Below, piece by piece: positions 60,750-64,000 of a stretch of 64,000 nucleotides of DNA (position 1 is its first letter; every line of letters begins with the position of its first letter). Position numbers and translations under genes: made by a program. The DNA is from Carettochelys insculpta (taxonomy: Eukaryota > Chordata > Testudines > Carettochelyidae): NCBI RefSeq assembly GCF_033958435.1, contig NC_134152.1:22728001-22792000 (forward strand), read 5' to 3'. Under the pieces are notes generated by a model. The model had not been told where the DNA came from. It searched no databases and was given only the letters and a program-made list of their open reading frames with translations.

Positions 60750-61460
60750 CCAAGGGGGTCAAGATATGGCCTGTGAGCCATTTCCAGCCCACCACACCTT
60801 TTCATCCAGCCTGTCCCTCTCTATGCCCTCCCCCTCACAGCACAGTGCACTGGCCTCACCCCAGCAAAATCTCTCAGCTCCTATTGGCCCAGAGTGAGAG
60901 CAGTGCAGCCAATAGGAACTGAGGGATTTTCCTAGGTGCAGGGGCAGTGCAGACTTGTTTCTCAACTTCCATGGGCTGGTTTCCAGCCAACAGGTGCTGA
61001 GACAGCTTGTTGGGGACAATGGAAGCATGGAAAGCCACATAGAACAGCCAGTTCAGAGGGTGACATGAAAAAGCCAGAGGGTGAGGCTGAGGGCTGGCAG
61101 AGAAGCCTGCTTGAGAGTACTGCTGGCCAGCAGCTGCTTAGGTAAGTGCCTCCCATCCAGAGCCTGCTTCTGCCACTTTGCCCTAACTCTCTCCCAGACC
61201 CTGCACTTGCTGCTATGCTCCTGTGAGCCAGGATACTCTGCTGCACCCATACCCCTTCGTGGACCATGCTCCCAAACCCCAACCCCAGGTCACCACCGAA
61301 ACCTTCACTCCCTCCCACCTCTCTCCCTGCCCTAGGTCACAACTCCTCTTCAGACCCTGCACCCGCTTCTACATCTCTCACCCAGACCAGAATCTTCTCT
61401 TGCTCCCGTACTCCTCCTGGACTCTGCACCACAATACCCTGCCCCAAGTCTCATCCCCCT
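60750..61460 (+). mobile_element. hAT-like element copy of the 8186 family, worn right end
   Basis: Starts caagggggtcaagatatggc and shares cagcaaaatctctcagctcc and the scctgccagagggtgctgc-like core with the copies in UQCRC2. GC-rich, no transposase. Confidence 0.55.
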
Positions 61461-61884
61461 CCTTCTCCCAAACAGTATGTTTCCACCTGTTTATGAAGAT
61501 GTGGGTTCTGTCAGACTGTGCAACCTGCTTCCCTGCAGTTTATGAAAAATGTTCTGCCAGCTTCCTCCCCATCCCTGGTGATTGAATCCAGGGACTTTAA
61601 GCACAAATGCAAAGAAGGGATGGAAGCTAATTATATGTAGTATGTAAATAGGTGATAGTTGGTGGCTTTTATTTCCTTTGTAAAGGTAACAGTACAATAT
61701 CTAATATTAACAGTGAGTATTTGTGCCAAGTAAGTGGTTGACTTTTGGGAGGTAGGAGTGTAGAGAGGCCAGAATAGAGTCTGTGGCTCAGGAAACTGTA
61801 GTGGATAGAATTGGATGTCTTTTGAATAAGAGGAGTTGTGTTTGGTTTTGAAACTGAAACTGAAACTGAAGCAGGAAGCCTGTA

Positions 61885-62085
61885 GGAGGGATAGCTCAGT
61901 GGTTAGAGCATTGGCTTTGTAAACCGAAGTTTGTGAGCTCAATCACTGAGGGGACCTTTCAAGGGTTTGGGGCAGGTTAGATTAAAAAAAAATCTGTCAG
62001 GGATGGTGATAGGTCCTGTTGTGAGTACAGGGGACTGGACTTGATGATTTCTCAGGGTCCTTTCTAGGGCTATGAGATATGTATA
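61885..62085 (+). mobile_element. tRNA-derived SINE with CR1-like tail
   Basis: The head gagggatagctcagtggtta, then gagcattggctttgtaaacc, keeps box A-like and anticodon-arm features of a tRNA. A worn box B (gtgagctcaatcactga) follows. The body ends gactggacttgatgatttct, then cagggtcctttctagggcta, the CR1-like tail. This is the turtle Pol III SINE type. It is preceded by a short tgaaac tandem repeat (61848-61868). Confidence 0.8.
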
Positions 62086-62089
62086 AAAT

Positions 62090-62980
62090 GTAACAGATTC
62101 AGTCGCAATGGGTAATTGGAGATGACCGAGGATGAGCAGGTATGGAGGCCTGTGTTAGGGGAAGAAGTGAAGCATTAAGAAAGACTTAAAAATAAAGGCA
62201 AATCTCATTAATAAGTTTTTTTAGCTTGCATTAATGTACTGAAGGACTTGCATGTAACTGATGAGCCCTGTGACCTTTTTATTGTACTTCTGCCTTGGTA
62301 TCCCCACTTCACTCTCACCCTCCTTTGAGTCTTTCTTATTGGCTTGTAAGCTCTTCTGGGCAGAGACAGTCTTTCTGTGGTGATATTTTGGAGGCAGCTA
62401 CAAGCAAATAATGAAGAACAGTAATAATCTGATGCTACAGTGTGCATTGCAATGTGCCACTTTGTCTTTCAGCCTTGGTATCATTGTATCACTTTTAATA
62501 ATTCGTAGGTGGTTAGGGAGGCAAATACCTGCCACTATATTTCTTCCCATCATGGTATGTGTTTCCTTCTTGGTAGGTCTATTTGTAACCTGGGAAACAG
62601 AAGTAGGATGGCATTTGATTGTCTGTGTTGAAAGAGTTGGAATTGGATGTACTTTTGAGTAGCAGACAGAATTATCTACACAAATATGAAATACCTGATT
62701 TTTGTGGCTGGTAAAACCGCATAGAATTATTAGTCAAGCTGTCGCTCTCAGAAGTGTTAGCAACAGAGTATCTTCATAAATGATTAAGGTGGATATTATG
62801 GCATAAATATGCTTTGTTTAAAAATGACAGCGTTTCTGTTGGATTGCATGACTTGGCGCAATGCAAGTGTAGGGACAGGGCTATGAAACCCTTATCTCTA
62901 GGTTACTGTTTTAAATTGTTTCAGGTCAGTAGAGACTGACTTGTTGCCTTCTGAACGCTGGCTGACCTCTGTGAAAGGTT
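62090..62980 (+). other. MOSMO intron 1, nothing recognised
   Basis: One hydrophobic open frame (62411-62662) has no match to MOSMO or another known family; taken as chance. Confidence 0.4.
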
Positions 62981-62983
62981 AAC

Positions 62984-64000
62984 AAGCAGTCCAGTAGCAC
63001 CTTACAAACAAATATATTAGGTCATGAGCTATCCTGGGTTAGGCCCACTTCTTCAGATGAAGGAGTAGACAATTGAAATCCAGGGTTTATATACTGGGGC
63101 TAGGGGTGGGAAAGAGAAGGAGGGGAAGAAAAAAGGTAAGGGCCGTTACCTGTCTCTAGTAGAACAAGTAGATGAAGCAAATTAAGTTAAATAGGATGTG
63201 TTCCATTCCCGAGAATATCAAAGGGGAAATTACCCTGGTAATGCATAAGATAGTTCAGCTGTCTGTTAAGGCCTAATTTAAATGTGTCAGATTTGCAAAT
63301 GAATTGTAATTCAGATATCTCCCTTTGTAATCTTGTGCTAAAATTCTTTTGGAGAAGAATGGCTACTTTTAAATTTATTATTGAAAGTCTAGGGAGGCTA
63401 AAGTGTTCCCCAATAAGTTTGTGTATTCTAATTCATGATGTTGGATTTAAGTCCATTCAGTCTTCAGCGCAGAGACTGTCCAGTTTGTCCAATGTACATG
63501 GCAGAGGGCTATTGCCGACACACAATGGCATATATCACATTAGGAGATGTGCAGGTGTATAAGCCCCTGATGGTGTGGCTGCTGTGGTTAGGTCCCGTGA
63601 TGGTGTCGCTTGTATAGCCATGTGTACGGAGCTGGTAACAGGCTTTGTTGCAGGCATAAGTTACTGGGTTAGTGTTTCTGTGGTATGGTGTGTGGCTGCT
63701 GGTATTTTCTTGAGATTAGGTGGCTGTCTGTAGGAGACGACTGGCGATCACTCAAGGCCTGTGAGCTGGCCCAAAAGGACAATAACAGAATACCACTTGT
63801 CATTACCTATAGCCCCCAGCTCAAACTCCTGCAGCGCATCATCAAAAACCTACAACCTATACTAGAACATGATGCCCCATTCCAGAAGGCCCTAGGTGAG
63901 AGGCCTGTTCTCTCCTATAGACAACTTCCTAACCTAATGAAAATTCTCACTAGCAACCACAGGCCATAGCACAGTAATACTAATCCTGGAACTTTTCCTT
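62984..64000. mobile_element. Penelope-like element, head-to-head inverted pair
   Basis: 62984-63747 is a minus-oriented copy: tail (gtagcaccttacaaacaaat, atgagctatcctgggttagg), 3' UTR and the GIY-YIG region near 63420-63600 (minus strand reads NVIYAIVC, SAMYIGQTGQSL). At about 63747 it meets a plus-oriented copy of the linker part of the same element: NNRIPLVITYSPQLKLLQRI followed by LSYRQLPNLMKILTSNH. The plus copy runs off the right edge. The VITYSPQLK and YRQLPNL blocks are typical of the segment between reverse transcriptase and endonuclease in PLEs. Confidence 0.75.

Noticed and set aside
61885..61960. tRNA gene (Thr-like anticodon TGT)
   Set aside because: Box B is worn, the acceptor stem does not pair, and the sequence continues into a body with a CR1-like tail: it is a SINE.
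62411..62662. Hydrophobic 83-codon open frame as a MOSMO exon
   Set aside because: No match to MOSMO exon 2 or 3 (no VRQCQT, no WRREATKYARW) and no supporting splice sites in phase.

Overview
This window is vertebrate nuclear DNA, most likely from a turtle (possibly a softshell; the species is not proven). The evidence is intron-split orthologues of vertebrate genes, CpG islands at promoters, CR1 LINE 3' ends, the tRNA-derived turtle-type SINE whose tail resembles CR1, and many copies of a GIY-YIG Penelope-like element (PLE) with its characteristic 3' tail. No prokaryotic, plasmid or CRISPR structure was seen.

Four genes are recognisable. (1) CRYM (mu-crystallin / ketimine reductase) is on the minus strand: exon 1 (2502-2674), exon 2 (1054-1204) and the start of exon 3 (1-33); the gene runs off the left edge. 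(2) UQCRC2 (complex III core protein 2) is complete on the plus strand: 14 coding exons from 4281 to 24410, 456 residues, all junction phases consistent. (3) PDZD9 is on the minus strand: three coding exons between 25181 and 33537, about 257 residues. (4) MOSMO is on the plus strand: only exon 1 (39142-39247) was recognised, and the rest of the window appears to be its first intron. CRYM and UQCRC2 are head to head 1.6 kb apart, UQCRC2 and PDZD9 are tail to tail, and PDZD9 and MOSMO are divergent. UQCRC2-PDZD9-MOSMO order matches human 16p12.2 as I remember it; CRYM next to UQCRC2 does not.

The rest is introns and intergenic DNA filled with transposable elements. There are PLE fragments, several of them folded back on themselves; hAT-like elements with 8-bp target duplications; a PIF/Harbinger-like MITE group (ends ggctayrtctacac, 3-bp duplications); CR1 LINEs; one RTE-like LINE with endonuclease and reverse transcriptase relics (50640-52960); tRNA-type SINEs; and older MIR-like pieces. 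Two large palindromes stand out: one of 277-bp arms, two mismatches and a 13-bp spacer in a PDZD9 intron (26522-27088), and one MITE-centred (23411-23831) just upstream of the last UQCRC2 exon. The last kilobase is a head-to-head PLE dimer.

The genes do not form one pathway. CRYM binds thyroid hormone and reduces cyclic ketimines, UQCRC2 is a structural subunit of mitochondrial complex III, PDZD9 is a small PDZ protein of unknown role, and MOSMO damps Hedgehog signalling. The most interesting material is how the retroelements have generated palindromes.
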